Shown: positions 1 through 6,794 of the stretch, piece by piece
Layout: each line of letters starts with the position of its first letter
How positions within the stretch are numbered: the stretch's first letter is position 1
NCBI GenBank assembly: GCA_964585245.1
Contig: CAZPCV010000020.1
Span: forward strand, 1 to 25,496
Source of the DNA: CAZEDL01 sp964585245
GTDB taxonomy: Bacteria; Patescibacteriota; Patescibacteriia; Magasanikbacterales; GWA2-37-8
Reading direction: 5' to 3'
Length of the DNA: 25,496 nt
Position numbers and translations under genes: made by a program
Notes under the pieces: model-generated
What the model was told of the DNA's origin: nothing
The model's database searches: none
The model's input: the letters and a program-made list of their open reading frames with translations, nothing else

Positions 1-542
1 ACCAGATTCCCTTGGTATTTAATGTCGCCGCTCCCGTCAACTAACCATTGTTTCAACGGAAATTTTTTTAATAATTCGCTGATTTTATCAACTAGAAAAC
101 CTTTACCGAGCGCCCCAAAATCAAACAAAACCGAATCTGATAAGTTGATATGAGTAGCGTCGATAATTTGTACCGCTTCGTCTAAATCCGGGGTGGGCCG
201 TATAATGGGCTGGGTGGTAAGAGAGTACTCGGCGTCGTAACCCAAATCGCTGAGGGTAAAACCAATGAGGGGGTTTAGCTTTTTGTCAGAAGCAAAATAT
301 AATTTTTTGTACCAGGCGAGCATGGTCGTAAAATCCTGGGGAACGGTTACGACTCCCCGTTTGTTGATTAGCTCGAAAATGAGCGAGGTTTTAATAAAAC
401 GAGAGTAGGTGTTATCAAAATCCCGACACATTTCTATGATACGTTTCGATAATTCGTTTTGCGTGTCCGTGCTTAAAGAATCCCAGATCGTAATACTCCA
501 GTGCGTTCCAAGTGCTTCAAAAGCCAGGTTGAATGGAGTCAT
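1..542 (-). CDS. apbE: FAD:protein FMN transferase (ApbE family), 3' end cut by window edge
   Basis: ApbE enzymes attach FMN covalently to Thr/Ser of extracytoplasmic or membrane redox proteins, using FAD as donor. The reverse strand from the ATG at 542 reads open for 180 codons to the window edge, starting MTPFNLAFEALGTHWSI. Family motifs are visible in order: DFDNTYSRF near residues 42-50 (the usual D..xSxF element), DFGALGKGFLVDKI near 145-158 (the GGxxKGYxxD element) and VDGSGDI near 170-176 (equivalent to NxGGDI). No signal peptide or lipobox is seen, so a cytoplasmic location or an export signal I miss are both possible. The start lies 2 nt after the stop of the NqrB/RnfD-FNR gene, which strongly suggests one operon and that the transferase serves that electron-transfer system. 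The family call rests on motifs only. Confidence 0.82.
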   Translation of the reverse strand, partial: MTPFNLAFEALGTHWSITIWDSLSTDTQNELSKRIIEMCRDFDNTYSRFIKTSLIFELINKRGVVTVPQDFTTMLAWYKKLYFASDKKLNPLIGFTLSDLGYDAEYSLTTQPIIRPTPDLDEAVQIIDATHINLSDSVLFDFGALGKGFLVDKISELLKKFPLKQWLVDGSGDIKYQGNL

Positions 543-544
543 AG

Positions 545-2062
545 TTAAGCAAAACCAGGGAAATAATCGGTATGAACAGAGCGACCGTGCACACCCATTG
601 TTTTTAACAATTCACGATAGCAATCCACCATGGCATTAGGCCCGGAAAGATAGAATAAGCGTTCGTTATAATCAGCTACGTGTTTTTTGAGCAGCTCTGG
701 CGTAAGTGGGCCTGTTTCACAGGTCCATAATGGAGGCAGTTGCTTGTCTTCAGAGAGCAGCAGCACAATTTTAAGAGACAGATTTTTTTGTGCTTCAATT
801 AAGAGATTCTGATAAGCAATGTCGGAGCTGCGGCGATTGCTATAAAACAAGACAATGTCACGGTTTTCTTTAGTGTCGCTGAGTTGTTTGAGCATGCTGC
901 GAAACGGGGTAATGCCAATGCCGCCCGCAATAAATACTAATTTTTTGCTTGTATCTGTGGGCAGAGTAAAATCTCCGGCTAGTTGACCTGCGCTGATGAT
1001 GTCCCCTGGCACTAGACTGACTAATTTTTGTTTGAAACTGCTCATGTTAGCCGCGCATTTTACGCCCAGATTAATAGTTTTTTCACTAGGAGCAGAGGCA
1101 ATGGTGAAATAGCGTCGGATACCCCGGTTATCAGGATTTGTGTGTGGAATAGTCCATTCCAGATATTGGCCTGGTTTAAATGATAGCGGCCATTTGGAAT
1201 TGAAAATAAATTCGTAGGTATCAGCAGCGATTAGTTTTTTGCCTTGGAGCGTGAGTGTTAAACGTTGACGCAGGCTACAACTATACGAAAAAAGATTGCC
1301 AATGAGTAGTGATAATTCTGGAGTAGAAAAAATTGTGCCCCAATGCAGTGGCCAGCTAGACAGCGCACCAACCAGCGCCCCATAGAGCATTTGTAATTTT
1401 TTCGTAGGTGGCGTAGTGAGCGGTTCGGTGACCATGACCGAAGCAAAAAAGATAATGGGCCAGGAGAAAAAATGTTGAATAAGAATATCAGTTAGACTGG
1501 TATGGTTCATTAGGCCCAATATAGCTACGACCACAATACTCGTGCCCACGCAGGCCAAAAATAAGGCTTCCCGCCTGATTTTACGCACTATCAATAGCCC
1601 TCCAACTAAAGTAAAAGGTAACAAGTACGGAGTCCCTACCCACCAAATCGCTCCACCTGCGGATGTAAATCCAAGCAAGGCTGCGGCTAGTGCCGCTGGA
1701 TTAAAAATATGTTTGTGGCGTATTGCTAGGAGGTATTTGGAAGTAATAGCCAACAATCCAGCGAGAGTTAGATAGACCGTCTCTGCTCCTCCGAGTGACG
1801 GAGACATGATAAAAAACAAGATACCGGCCGTAATTAAGGTGGACTCTAGGTTGGAGGGCGCTCGAAATAATTTAGCAAAAATCCAATTACCCCCTAAACA
1901 TACTGCCAGTATCCACGCTAAAGAAAATACTAGGGTAAAACCTGGGTAGGCGATGAGGCCGCTAAATCCCACTATAAAAGCGCTCAGCGCTTCGGCTCCA
2001 AGACAATACAGCACCAAGCGGTACATGGTAATTTTATTCAACCAGGCATCAATATACGACAT
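545..2062 (-). CDS. NqrB/RnfD-like membrane domain fused to FNR-type FAD/NAD(P) reductase
   Basis: Two-domain redox protein of 505 aa. Residues about 10-265 are strongly hydrophobic with roughly 8-9 membrane segments and carry RnfD/NqrB-like signatures: HIFNPAAL at 118-125 and MVTEPLTTPPT at 210-220, the counterpart of the RnfD 'MATDPvT' loop. Residues about 267-505 form a ferredoxin-NADP reductase-like module: RRYFT at 316-320 (flavin binding), GGIGITP at 380-386 (pyridine nucleotide binding), SGPNAMV at 473-479 and a C-terminal aromatic DYFPGF. There is no 2Fe-2S domain as in NqrF. Inference: NAD(P)H electrons pass through FAD into the membrane domain and on to an acceptor outside. No S/T-G-A-T flavinylation motif is visible, so the substrate of the adjacent ApbE may be another protein. 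The start is the first ATG, 12 nt after the CAP gene stop. Confidence 0.85.
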   Translation of the reverse strand: MSYIDAWLNKITMYRLVLYCLGAEALSAFIVGFSGLIAYPGFTLVFSLAWILAVCLGGNWIFAKLFRAPSNLESTLITAGILFFIMSPSLGGAETVYLTLAGLLAITSKYLLAIRHKHIFNPAALAAALLGFTSAGGAIWWVGTPYLLPFTLVGGLLIVRKIRREALFLACVGTSIVVVAILGLMNHTSLTDILIQHFFSWPIIFFASVMVTEPLTTPPTKKLQMLYGALVGALSSWPLHWGTIFSTPELSLLIGNLFSYSCSLRQRLTLTLQGKKLIAADTYEFIFNSKWPLSFKPGQYLEWTIPHTNPDNRGIRRYFTIASAPSEKTINLGVKCAANMSSFKQKLVSLVPGDIISAGQLAGDFTLPTDTSKKLVFIAGGIGITPFRSMLKQLSDTKENRDIVLFYSNRRSSDIAYQNLLIEAQKNLSLKIVLLLSEDKQLPPLWTCETGPLTPELLKKHVADYNERLFYLSGPNAMVDCYRELLKTMGVHGRSVHTDYFPGFA

Positions 2063-2074
2063 ATAACGACAATT

Positions 2075-3049
2075 TTAACCTTTAATACATTTATTATACG
2101 CGTCAATTTTCGTATTATAGGATTTTATTAATGAACTAAGTTCAGAATTACGAATTTTTTTATCATTAACTAGGTTGTTGTAGGCAGTTACTTTCGCGTT
2201 ATACTCCGCTACTTCCGCAGAGGTTTGAGGTGAGAAGGCGGATAATTCAGTGTGGGCTTGATCGATCTGCACCTGAAGAGCGCTGATGGTTTTATTTAAT
2301 TTATCAATATCTTTTTTTAATGATTCGTCTAATTCGGGGCAGGCTGTGGCCGGGGTGCCGAAATTTTGTACTGCGATCCACGTATCCTTGCCTTGGTACA
2401 TGCCATGCCCCACTGCCACGCCTAATTCGTGGTAATGCCTATTTAAAATATTGTCGCGATGATGCGGGCTGTGCATCCAGGCGTCTACCAGGTCTTGGTC
2501 ATCGGCATAGATACCCATCGCGATATTTTCACCAAAAGCGATATACGTATAACCGGCTTTTGTAGCTAGGTCCGATGGGTTTACACCAGTCGGTGAAACG
2601 TGGGCGAAATATTGTTTATCAAACATATCCTGCAAGCGTTTGGCCGCTACTTCGTTTAAGACAGAGCTGGCGCGGAGCAGGGGCGATGCTCCATTATCGC
2701 GGCGGGCTTGATTGGTCCAGTTAAGAACACCCTGAATCGTTAGATCTTTTATATGTCCTTTACTGGTACTCGTCGTAAACGGTTCGGATTTTTCTGATAG
2801 GATCGGTTTAGGTACGATTTTTTTATCCGGCACTTTTAGCTCCACTACGGCTGGGAGATTTTTTGTTTTTGTATTGATAGGTGGAAGAGGTTTTTTAATG
2901 ATTTTTTTAATGGTTGTTGAAGCAATGATTGGTGTCGAGGTGGTAACGGTGCCTTGAGGGACCACGGGGTTTGCAGGAGTGAGGCCAGGAGAAAAAAATG
3001 AACTAACCAGTTGTGCAATAGCAGCGAAAGTAAGAGCTATTTTTTGCAT
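2075..3049 (-). CDS. Secreted CAP (SCP/PR1, YkwD-like) domain protein with C-terminal coiled coil
   Basis: 324 aa. An N-terminal hydrophobic stretch (about residues 3-20) fits a Sec signal peptide or anchor. It is followed by a Pro/Thr/Ser/Lys-rich linker (about 22-100) typical of wall- or surface-spanning segments. The CAP domain (about 107-235) shows the family elements: helix with LNWTNQARRDNGASPL, YFAHVSPTG, GENIAMG, DAWMHSPHHRDNIL, then ELGVAVGHG and WIAVQNFG. The His and Glu residues of the classical CAP cavity are present. The last ~85 residues are heptad-rich (LKKDIDKLNKTISALQVQI and following) and predict a coiled coil. CAP proteins in bacteria are usually extracellular and of unsettled biochemical role. 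It sits between the DUF2130 gene (31 nt upstream) and the redox gene (12 nt downstream) on the same strand. Confidence 0.87.
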   Translation of the reverse strand: MQKIALTFAAIAQLVSSFFSPGLTPANPVVPQGTVTTSTPIIASTTIKKIIKKPLPPINTKTKNLPAVVELKVPDKKIVPKPILSEKSEPFTTSTSKGHIKDLTIQGVLNWTNQARRDNGASPLLRASSVLNEVAAKRLQDMFDKQYFAHVSPTGVNPSDLATKAGYTYIAFGENIAMGIYADDQDLVDAWMHSPHHRDNILNRHYHELGVAVGHGMYQGKDTWIAVQNFGTPATACPELDESLKKDIDKLNKTISALQVQIDQAHTELSAFSPQTSAEVAEYNAKVTAYNNLVNDKKIRNSELSSLIKSYNTKIDAYNKCIKG

Positions 3050-3080
3050 ATAGAATAAATCGCCGTTGTGAAAGGTGTTA

Positions 3081-4364
3081 TTATAATAAGGTGAGATTAG
3101 TTGGTTCGGTTTCTAGTTCTAGCGTGGGTACCGTGGGCAGGCTCGCGCCGATAATCCCCTGCATATCACCATACATACCCGAGGTATTCATAATAACTCG
3201 TTCGATTTCTTTTTCGCGTTTGCTCCAGATACGCTGCATAGATCGTTTTTCGGTTTCCAATTCTTCTTTTAAACTCTTGAATCCCATGATGATGTTTTCA
3301 AAACGAGTTTTGAATTGCGAGCTGGAGATGTATTCGTATAAAAAATCCTTTTTAGTTTCTTGGCCGAGTAGTGAGTTTTTGGTTTGGTACAATTGAATCA
3401 GGTGCTGGCGCAGCATTGAGGTGACCGGAATTGCGTATTGGGCATCCAGTACCCAGATTCCGTCTATGCACCCAAACGTACTCATGCCATCGGGCAAGAC
3501 TTTTGATACCAGCATACAAATATCGGCCCCCGACAGGCCCTGATCCCCTTTCATTTTTTTGATCCATTCGTTACTCCATTGTTTGGTGTTCTTTGATTCC
3601 CACAGTATGACGCCGCCGGTTTGGCCAAATTGCGTTTTTACGGTCTGGATTAAGTCCGCTCCCTTGATACCGGTAGCGACATCACTGATCGTGTCGAGCG
3701 GGAAATGGGTTTCAAGTAAGCGTTTTAGATCAGCTTCCTGGACTTCGCCTTGAATCTGCATGGATGCTTGGGCTGATTTACGCTGGGCTTCGTCGAGCGA
3801 GCGTTTCAGTATTTCCATTTGTTTGTCTTTTTCCAATTCTTTTTTACGGAATTCTTCTTGCATCCCCCGCAAGCGTTCTTCTAGGTGCTGACTTTGCTGG
3901 TCTTTTAGCTTTTCTTCGATTTTTTTACGTTCGCTGTCTAGGCGTCGTTCCAGTTCCAGATCAAGATTTTTGGTTTTTTCTTCGAGTAGGCGCGCTTCAG
4001 CACGCAAGGCTAATTCATTTTTTCGTGCAATTTCTAATTGCAGATCACGTTCGGCTTTTTGCTGTTTCAGATCCTGTAATTCTAACCCTAGTTTTTCTTG
4101 GGCTTTTTCTTGGGCGATAACCAAGAGCTTTTCTTTTTCGGCTTTGACTTTTTCTTCGATTCGTCCCTCCAATTGGAGGCGCTCTTGTTCTAATCGAGTT
4201 CGCTCTTGGCTGAGAGCCTGTTCTTTTTTGGCAATTAATTCACTTTGAGCCCGTTCTTTGGCCGAAAATTCGTTTTGGAGCTCGGATTTTATCTGTCCGG
4301 TGAGTGTTTCAGTGAGTTCAATTTCTTTCTGGCAGTGAGGGCAGCGAATGGCGGAGTGCGACAT
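3081..4364 (-). CDS. DUF2130 family coiled-coil protein
   Basis: About 427 aa from the ATG at 4364. Residues 1-20 carry a single CxxC (CPHCQKEI), residues ~25-215 are a long Glu/Lys/Arg-rich coiled coil, and the C-terminal part holds the DUF2130 core. That core includes LLETHFPLDTISDVATG, GADLIQTV, GGVILWESKNTKQWSNEW and MKGDQ, a D...ExK arrangement like PD-(D/E)xK nuclease folds. Biological function is not established; the nuclease likeness is an inference from the D-(x)n-ExK pattern. The reading frame is open further upstream to 4400, but a promoter at 4389-4417 puts transcription start near 4382, downstream of that alternative start, and the sequence from 4364 begins directly with the domain. 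So 4364 is preferred. It is probably first in a minus-strand operon with the CAP protein, reductase and ApbE. Confidence 0.83.
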   Translation of the reverse strand: MSHSAIRCPHCQKEIELTETLTGQIKSELQNEFSAKERAQSELIAKKEQALSQERTRLEQERLQLEGRIEEKVKAEKEKLLVIAQEKAQEKLGLELQDLKQQKAERDLQLEIARKNELALRAEARLLEEKTKNLDLELERRLDSERKKIEEKLKDQQSQHLEERLRGMQEEFRKKELEKDKQMEILKRSLDEAQRKSAQASMQIQGEVQEADLKRLLETHFPLDTISDVATGIKGADLIQTVKTQFGQTGGVILWESKNTKQWSNEWIKKMKGDQGLSGADICMLVSKVLPDGMSTFGCIDGIWVLDAQYAIPVTSMLRQHLIQLYQTKNSLLGQETKKDFLYEYISSSQFKTRFENIIMGFKSLKEELETEKRSMQRIWSKREKEIERVIMNTSGMYGDMQGIIGASLPTVPTLELETEPTNLTLL

Positions 4365-4388
4365 ACATATTAAAATTACTATGAGACA

Positions 4389-4417
4389 ACTGTATGCCAT
4401 TTTACGTCTAAAGTCAA
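4389..4417 (-). promoter_or_regulatory. Sigma70-type promoter of the DUF2130-CAP-reductase cluster
   Basis: On the minus strand, -35 TTGACT (4412-4417), a 17-bp spacer and -10 TACAGT (4389-4394). Predicted start near 4382 leaves a leader of under 20 nt before the ATG at 4364. Confidence 0.55.
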
Positions 4418-4469
4418 CGTTATTTTTGGTTAATTTTAGACATACAAGGCTAATCCTAGCTTAAAAATT

Positions 4470-4497
4470 TTGACAGACAAGCGAACGGTGTTATACT
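4470..4497 (+). promoter_or_regulatory. Sigma70-type promoter of the ECF sigma operon
   Basis: TTGACA (4470-4475), 16-bp spacer, TATACT (4492-4497). Predicted start near 4504 gives a ~60-nt leader before the sigma gene. The promoter looks like a housekeeping one. Nothing here shows an ECF-type autoregulatory promoter, though such elements need not be recognisable. Confidence 0.65.
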
Positions 4498-4564
4498 CAG
4501 TAAGGTTTGCAAAAACTGATAATCAACAGTCTGTAAGATTAAGGCGTTTGTTTCGTCAAATAGT

Positions 4565-5068
4565 ATGGGTTCTGCGCGGGAAAAACTTTTTTTGGACGCT
4601 TATGATAAGCATGCGGCAGCGCTCTACCGTCATGTTTTTTTTCGGGTTTTTTCAGAAGCGAGAGCCGAAGAGTTGGTCCAGGAAACGTTTATGAAAACCT
4701 GGGAATATCTGCGCCAGGGAAAAGAAGTAGACAACCTAAAAGCTTTTTTGTATCGGGTGGCCGGAAATTTGATTATCGACGAAAGCCGCAAGCGTAAAGA
4801 AGCTAGTTTAGAAGCCGTGCTCTCTAACTCCCCCGGCCTTGAACCGCGATTTGACGGGTATAAGAAAATAGAGGCGCTGTTAGTAAGTGATGAAATACGA
4901 ACTGTCTTAGAAAAATTACCGCCAGACACTAGGCAGCTGATTACGTTACGCTATATTGACGAGTTTGAACCCAAAGAAATTGCGCAGATTATGGAGATCA
5001 CGCCCAATAATGTGTCGGTAAAAATTCACCGGGCGTTAGAATTATTACGTGAATATATAGTTGATTAA
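4565..5068 (+). CDS. ECF-type RNA polymerase sigma factor (sigma70 family)
   Basis: 167 aa, the usual ECF length. Region 2 spans about residues 14-85 (FSEARAEELVQETFMKTWEYL, then FLYRVAGNLIIDESRKRKEA for -10 recognition/melting). A short linker follows, then region 4 at about 113-162 (LEKLPPDTRQLITLRYIDEF, PKEIAQIMEITPNNVSVKIHRAL helix-turn-helix for -35 recognition). No extra C-terminal domain. The ATG at 4565 has no Shine-Dalgarno sequence, like most starts here. A membrane protein begins 5 nt after the stop and a lipoprotein follows, so this reads as a sigma/anti-sigma/target operon. Which promoters it recognises cannot be told from the window. Confidence 0.9.
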   Translation: MGSAREKLFLDAYDKHAAALYRHVFFRVFSEARAEELVQETFMKTWEYLRQGKEVDNLKAFLYRVAGNLIIDESRKRKEASLEAVLSNSPGLEPRFDGYKKIEALLVSDEIRTVLEKLPPDTRQLITLRYIDEFEPKEIAQIMEITPNNVSVKIHRALELLREYIVD

Positions 5069-5073
5069 TTTGT

Positions 5074-5787
5074 ATGAATTCCTGGCTTAATACTTTGAAA
5101 GCGGCGAAAAATAAAGTGATCTTGGCGCCACAGCGACAACAGGCTATACGAAAAAATATAGCTCAATTTATAGAGAAGAATCCTCCCCTAGAGCTTAAAG
5201 CTGCCAATACGGCAGACTTTTTTAGTTGGCTAGGGCATCTGGCACAGCGGTTCAAGGCGCCGCAATTTGCTCTGTCTTTTTTCGTGTTAGCGGTGTTGTT
5301 GGTGGGTGGTGTGGCTGGAGCCGCGGAACACTCCTTGCCCGGGGATCTATTGTATTATGTCAAAGTTGGCATTAATGAAAAGGTCTACGAGGTGGTAGCG
5401 GAACCAGGTAAAGAAGAATGGGCCGAACGTTTGGCAGAACGTCGCCGTAATGAAATGCTGCGTTTGAGTGCTCAGAAGAAGGCGGCTACTGCTATTGAAC
5501 AAGTGGTAGTTAATGAGAAAGATTATTCATCTGCCCTGAATCGGTATGGGGGCGGAGCCCGGTTTCAATTCGTTAACTGTGCCGGTACGCCGGGATCATT
5601 ATCGCTGAAAAGCGGCAATTTGTTTATGCTTGATAACCGCGATAACGAAACTCATGGTATAAAGGTGGGCAAGGCGGATTATTCAATAAAACCGTATGGT
5701 TTTATGGTTATAAAAATACAGAAAGCCGGGCAGTACCCTATTACCTGTGACGGTGGTGGCTCTGCAATGCTAAAGGTAAATGAATAA
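5074..5787 (+). CDS. Single-pass membrane protein: probable anti-sigma with DUF5667 and cupredoxin-like domains
   Basis: 237 aa. Residues 1-64 are basic/amphipathic and would be cytoplasmic. Residues about 65-84 (FALSFFVLAVLLVGGVAGAA) form one membrane helix. Immediately after comes AEHSLPGDLLYYVKVGINE (84-102), the signature of the DUF5667 region often found beside sigma factors in Patescibacteria, then a basic helix to ~135. The C-terminal ~85 residues form a small beta domain with C169, H194 (DNRDNETHGIKV) and C225 (ITCDGGGSA). This resembles a cupredoxin core but lacks the second His and the Met of a type-1 copper site. Position directly behind the sigma gene suggests the N-terminus binds the sigma factor and the outer domain senses a signal. 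That role is inference from topology and context. Confidence 0.72.
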   Translation: MNSWLNTLKAAKNKVILAPQRQQAIRKNIAQFIEKNPPLELKAANTADFFSWLGHLAQRFKAPQFALSFFVLAVLLVGGVAGAAEHSLPGDLLYYVKVGINEKVYEVVAEPGKEEWAERLAERRRNEMLRLSAQKKAATAIEQVVVNEKDYSSALNRYGGGARFQFVNCAGTPGSLSLKSGNLFMLDNRDNETHGIKVGKADYSIKPYGFMVIKIQKAGQYPITCDGGGSAMLKVNE

Positions 5788-5840
5788 ACGTGTTTATAAT
5801 TAATATTTTTAGGTACGTTTTAATTTATTTAATTATAAGT

Positions 5841-6356
5841 ATGAAAAATAGCGCTGTTTGGATTGGAGTGTTGATGCTCGCGCCCCTGGTGTTGCTGGGA
5901 GCAGGGTGCGCTCAAGAAACAGGTATGCCGGAATATGAGAAAGGTATAGATGAATCTGCGGTTTCCACCAGTACGGCGACCACGATTAGCGATCGCTTTG
6001 ACGGCTTGACCGTCTCGGCTATCGTAGAGCCTGGCGTAGAAACTACCAAAACAGCGGCCGGAAAAGTGGTGACAGCCCCTACAAAAAATTATTCTGCGGC
6101 ACTGAGTACCTATGGAGCGGCAGGGGCCCGATTTCAATTTATCAATTGTTCCGGTACGCCGGGCACTCTGAGTATCAAAAAGGGTAATTCGTTTATGCTT
6201 GATAATCGAGATAACAAAACGCATACCCTGGGAATTGGCGTAGCTTCGTATAAATTGGCTCCCTATGATTTTGCTATTATTAAATTACAAAATGTAGGTA
6301 GCTTCCCTATTACGTGTGACGGTGGTGGGTCGGCGCGGGTAGATGTACAGGCCTAA
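5841..6356 (+). CDS. Lipoprotein with cupredoxin-like domain, paralogous to the upstream membrane protein
   Basis: 171 aa from the ATG at 5841, beginning MKNSAVWIGVLMLAPLVLL, followed by lipobox LGAGC with lipidated Cys23. The open frame extends to 5790, but the start at 5841 gives a textbook type-II signal peptide, whereas the longer form adds an unneeded hydrophobic stretch. After a Thr/Ser-rich linker (about 24-82) comes the same ~85-residue beta domain as in the preceding gene: C103 (INCSGTPG), H128 (DNRDNKTHTLGIG), C159 (ITCDGGGSARVDV). Only one His is present and the two Cys are conserved in both copies, so a disulfide or an unusual metal site is as likely as type-1 copper. It is last in the sigma operon and probably a product of, or a partner in, the same response. 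Confidence 0.78.
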   Translation: MKNSAVWIGVLMLAPLVLLGAGCAQETGMPEYEKGIDESAVSTSTATTISDRFDGLTVSAIVEPGVETTKTAAGKVVTAPTKNYSAALSTYGAAGARFQFINCSGTPGTLSIKKGNSFMLDNRDNKTHTLGIGVASYKLAPYDFAIIKLQNVGSFPITCDGGGSARVDVQA

Positions 6357-6379
6357 ATTTTTAAAAAATTAGAAATTAA

Positions 6380-6411
6380 AACAACCCCGACTAATTCGGG
6401 GTTGTTTTTTT
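6380..6411 (+). terminator. Strong intrinsic terminator, usable in both directions
   Basis: Perfect 11-bp stem (6380-6390 with 6396-6406), 5-nt loop and a T-run to 6411. It ends the sigma/cupredoxin operon. Read on the minus strand the same hairpin is followed by TTTTAATTT and would stop transcription coming from the prophage. It lies directly after the tRNA-like att sequence, so it may originally have been that tRNA gene's terminator. Confidence 0.88.
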
Positions 6412-6437
6412 GCTCGGGGACTTGGAATCGAACCCCA
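6412..6437 (-). other. Putative prophage attachment site: fragment of a tRNA 3' end
   Basis: Read on the minus strand this ends with the T-loop sequence GGTTCGATTCC, then AAGTCCCCGAGCA, the layout of a tRNA T-arm and acceptor strand (TTCGATT, 5 nt, 7 nt, discriminator). The matching 5' halves are missing: the upstream T-stem strand does not pair with CCAAG, and no TCGGGGA acceptor partner occurs within ~200 nt. So this is a remnant, not a gene. A tRNA 3'-end copy beside a tyrosine integrase, at the border between chromosomal genes and phage genes, is what an att junction looks like. The intact tRNA is expected at the other prophage end, outside the window. Confidence 0.55.
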
Positions 6438-6597
6438 TGAGCGAAGTTCAAAAGAAGTATATTTTCTAGCTCTCTTCTAGGCAGTTTAGGCTGCCCGGAC
6501 AAAACCCGCTAGATAATTTTTAAAGTACATTTACTTTACTACGCACAGCCGAAGCGGTCAAGTGGTGTAAGTGAATTAACTTTATTTTGATATTTAT

Positions 6598-6626
6598 AGT
6601 GTATTATTTTTAGTATTCTTTGTCAA
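6598..6626 (-). promoter_or_regulatory. Sigma70-type promoter facing outward through the att site
   Basis: Minus strand: TTGACA (6621-6626), 17-bp spacer, TACACT (6598-6603). The -35 overlaps the TGA of the 56-aa gene. There is no ORF between here and the att fragment. The transcript (start near 6591) would run ~180 nt, including a GGCAG/CTGCC hairpin and a TCTAGC/GCTAGA helix around 6470-6515, cross the att core and stop at the terminator at 6380-6411. Confidence 0.7.
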
Positions 6627-6793
6627 CTCTTTTCTGTGGATAAGTTCAGCGCCTTGTATATGAACTGTTGAGAGCGTTTAAAAACAGCCATTAGATCGCG
6701 GATACTATACTCCCCTGTTAAGTAAAGTTTTTTAATCATAACCTGCTCTTTTTCTCGGGCTTCAATTTTAAATTTTGATTTTATTTTTGGCAT
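6623..6793 (-). CDS. Small helix-turn-helix protein (56 aa)
   Basis: ATG at 6793, TGA at 6623-6625. The N-terminal half is strongly basic (MPKIKSKFKIEAREKEQVM). The C-terminal half, LYLTGEYSIRDLMAVFKRSQ then QFIYKAL, matches the spacing of a resolvase/Hin-type or MerR-like helix-turn-helix (S-I-R-D-L...F..S...IY.AL). It starts 1 nt after the YopX gene stop, so it is translated in the same unit from the promoter at 7188-7216. Its size and position between integrase and att site would suit an excisionase or a small regulator; that is inference. It is too short for a 60-aa ORF cutoff. Confidence 0.7.
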   Translation of the reverse strand: MPKIKSKFKIEAREKEQVMIKKLYLTGEYSIRDLMAVFKRSQQFIYKALNLSTEKS

Positions 6794-6794
6794 A

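Noticed and set aside
3764..4120. Hydrophobic 118-aa plus-strand frame
   Set aside because: Antisense shadow of the Glu/Lys-rich coiled coil of the DUF2130 protein, which always yields hydrophobic frames.
4365..4400. Longer N-terminus of the DUF2130 protein starting at 4400
   Set aside because: It starts upstream of the predicted transcription start and adds a hydrophobic stretch not found in the family.
4470..4694. 74-aa plus-strand frame overlapping the sigma gene
   Set aside because: It covers the promoter and runs out of frame through the sigma factor coding sequence.
5790..5840. Longer start of the lipoprotein at 5790
   Set aside because: The ATG at 5841 gives a standard lipoprotein signal peptide; the longer form would place two hydrophobic segments before the lipobox.
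6412..6600. A tmRNA or complete tRNA on the minus strand
   Set aside because: The T-loop and acceptor strand are present, but the T-stem does not pair (TGGGG against CCAAG), no 5' acceptor partner is found, no convincing resume/tag frame exists, and ~180 nt is too short for a tmRNA. Treated as an att remnant.
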